Assembly: GCA_963575745.1 (NCBI GenBank)
Contig: CAUYUJ010003003.1
Span: forward strand, 202,001 to 266,000
DNA: 64,000 nucleotides
From: Prorocentrum cordatum
Taxonomy: Eukaryota > Sar > Dinophyceae > Prorocentrales > Prorocentraceae
Reading direction: 5' to 3'
Of this stretch, positions 62,661-64,000 are shown one piece after another. The notes under the pieces were generated by a model. It was not told the origin of the DNA. It searched no databases and saw only the letters and a program-made list of their open reading frames with translations. Position numbers and translations under genes: made by a program. Numbering within the stretch: the stretch's first letter is position 1; each line of letters begins with the position of its first letter.

Positions 62661-62937
62661 TGAGGCGCTCGAGGTTTGAAGTCATTCTTTCTGGTGCCCT
62701 ACCAGCTGTTCCAGACGCATGGGGCAGAAGATCCATCCGCCACCTTGCTCTGAGCCCTTCCGGGGGAGGGAAGCGCCGAGGACGGCCACGAGGGTGAGCT
62801 CGGGCTCGTCGCGCGAAGCCCGCCCGGGCTCGTCGCGCGAGGCCGGCTCGGGCGACCGCGCTCCGGGCCTGCGCGAGGTGCCGAAGCCGGACCCCAGCAG
62901 GGCCTGCACTCCCCAGAGGGCTGACACAACACCCTCT
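62661..62937. other. No gene recognised
   Basis: CTCGGGCTCGTCGCGCGA occurs twice (about 62800 and 62826). Otherwise unassigned. Confidence 0.4.
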
Positions 62938-63080
62938 ATAGGGGGCAAACAAGCCTACCTCGCTTTTGACCACCCTCGCTTCCAAGAGATACCTGATCAG
63001 GCTGCTGGACGAAGGGGGCGCGCGGTATGACTTGGTTTTGCCTGGAAGCGAGAGCGGGGCAGGTAACTCACGCTCTGACT
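62938..63080 (-). mobile_element. Dispersed element F, copy F2
   Basis: Reverse complement of F1 (27282-27447), shorter by ~20 bp in the middle: CCTCGCTTTTGACCACCCTC, GCTTCCAAGAGATACC, GACTTGGTTTTGCCTGGAAG and TCACGCTCTGA. Confidence 0.75.
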
Positions 63081-64000
63081 CTAGCAAAACGCCCTGCAAA
63101 GCAACCATCCAGGGGCACTCCGCGCGCGCGCACGGCACTGCCTCCCGAGTGGACCGGGGCGGGAGACCACATCGACGTCCAACAGCAAGCGAACGGATTC
63201 GGCAAGCCACACGTCGATTCGCAAAACCGGCTGGGGACTGCCCAAGTACGCTCGAATGCCCATGTCGAATAAACCGATAGAAATGTCCTCTGTCGACTAA
63301 TCGGGTGGGCTCTCCGTCAACGCCCGACTCTCGGAGAGCTCTGGCTCCAGGATGGCGAAGCACGCGAGCACGGATGCCTTGGAGGGAAAGCCTGGGGGCG
63401 CTTGGACGTGGATTGGCAGGGGGGGGGAGAACCAGAGTAAACCTAAAAGGCATCACCGATGCTGCAATAAGGCACACTCCCGACCCGAGACCACTCCTCA
63501 CACGTCCATGCAAGCTTTCCTCTGCATTGCCAGAGGCTGGCCCTTGACAGAGCAGCACCGCTAGGTCTGCCATCTCGGCGATGGGGGAGGAAGCGCGGGG
63601 GACTGGGGCTCCGAACTTCGCGCTTCGCGCTCCGCGAAGCGCGAATGACTTCGCGCTCTTGCGCCGCCCCCCCGAAGGGAGAAGAGGAGGACGAGGAGGA
63701 GGGGGAGAAGGAACGAGGACCGCGAAGCGCGAATGACTTCGCACCCACGTGGAAGGCCCTTGGGGGCGCGGATCGCAGGCGCCCACCGACAGCCAGCAAA
63801 CTTTTTTTCGCCCGCGGAGGGCGTGGAGGAAGGAGAGGCGGCGGCTCTCGGGGAGCCCGAACAGGTCTCAACGGTCTGGGCCAGGCTGCCGGGAGAGCCC
63901 CTAGGGTTTAGGGTCTAGGGCTTCTCGGGCGCGCAGCGGCCGACAGTCTGGGCAAGGCTGCCCCCCCTTCGGCAGCCTTGATTGGGGGGGCGTTTAGCCG
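63081..64000. other. No gene; short direct repeats at the window end
   Basis: CCGCGAAGCGCGAATGACTTCGC occurs at about 63630 and 63720; GTCTGGGCCAGGCTGCC and GTCTGGGCAAGGCTGCC occur at about 63875 and 63944. Single TTTAGGG-like words near 63905 are too few for a telomeric array. Confidence 0.4.

Noticed and set aside
63895-63925. Telomeric TTTAGGG repeats
   Set aside because: Only one exact unit with two near matches; not an array.
1-64000. tRNA, rRNA or other structured RNA genes
   Set aside because: No segment could be matched by eye to a tRNA cloverleaf or rRNA motif; a covariance-model scan would be needed.

Overview
The window reads as nuclear DNA of a large, repeat-swollen eukaryotic genome, most likely a dinoflagellate. 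No bacterial-type operons, RNA operons or dense coding are visible. Instead there is GC-rich sequence full of simple repeats, an old Ty1/copia-type LTR element, an old LINE whose domain order (zinc finger, coiled coil, endonuclease, RT, RNase H, Cys-rich tail) I associate with dinoflagellate non-LTR elements, and one small predicted secreted protein. No spliced-leader relic was found, so the taxonomic call is inference from style, not proof.

Layout. 0-8.2 kb: scattered short terminal-inverted-repeat (TIR) elements, a 42-bp minisatellite (3.7-4.2 kb), and a 1.6-kb foldback element (6.26-7.85 kb) whose right arm is a ~1-kb array of an 11-bp AGCTTTAGCTT unit. 8.55-16.54 kb: a degenerate copia-type retrotransposon on the minus strand between two ~155-bp LTR-like direct repeats. 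16.6-20.9 kb: GC-rich sequence with simple repeats. 20.95-26.15 kb: a higher-order array in which an ATCGAT-rich block, a unique body and a GAT/GTCCCG satellite alternate, ending in an inverted unit. 28.2-29.7 kb: a homogenised 90-bp satellite followed by a purine tract and a tail. 30.55-38.45 kb: a second copy of that composite, apparently split by a ~6.2-kb minus-strand LINE. 38.5-64 kb: many small TIR/foldback families, often nested, plus GGA/TCC, GTAT and GTGCACCACA repeats, and one plausible gene at 47.1-47.5 kb.

The main result is a set of short non-autonomous elements recognisable from the sequence alone by TIRs and target-site duplications (TSDs): family A (termini like TTAAGTCGGGCGTG, 8-bp TSD, seven copies), family B (TAGGGGAAC, 5-bp TSD, about seven copies), a small foldback with TAGGGGGC ends and a 5-bp TSD, family J (CTTGGCATCGC, 4-bp TSD), and family E (CTTCGTGGGCCC, 8-bp TSD). 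Several sit inside one another or inside the LINE, which gives a relative insertion order.

There is little functional cooperation to describe. Apart from the small secreted Cys-rich protein, everything coding-like is decayed retroelement. Boundaries were read by eye and are approximate unless a TSD is given.
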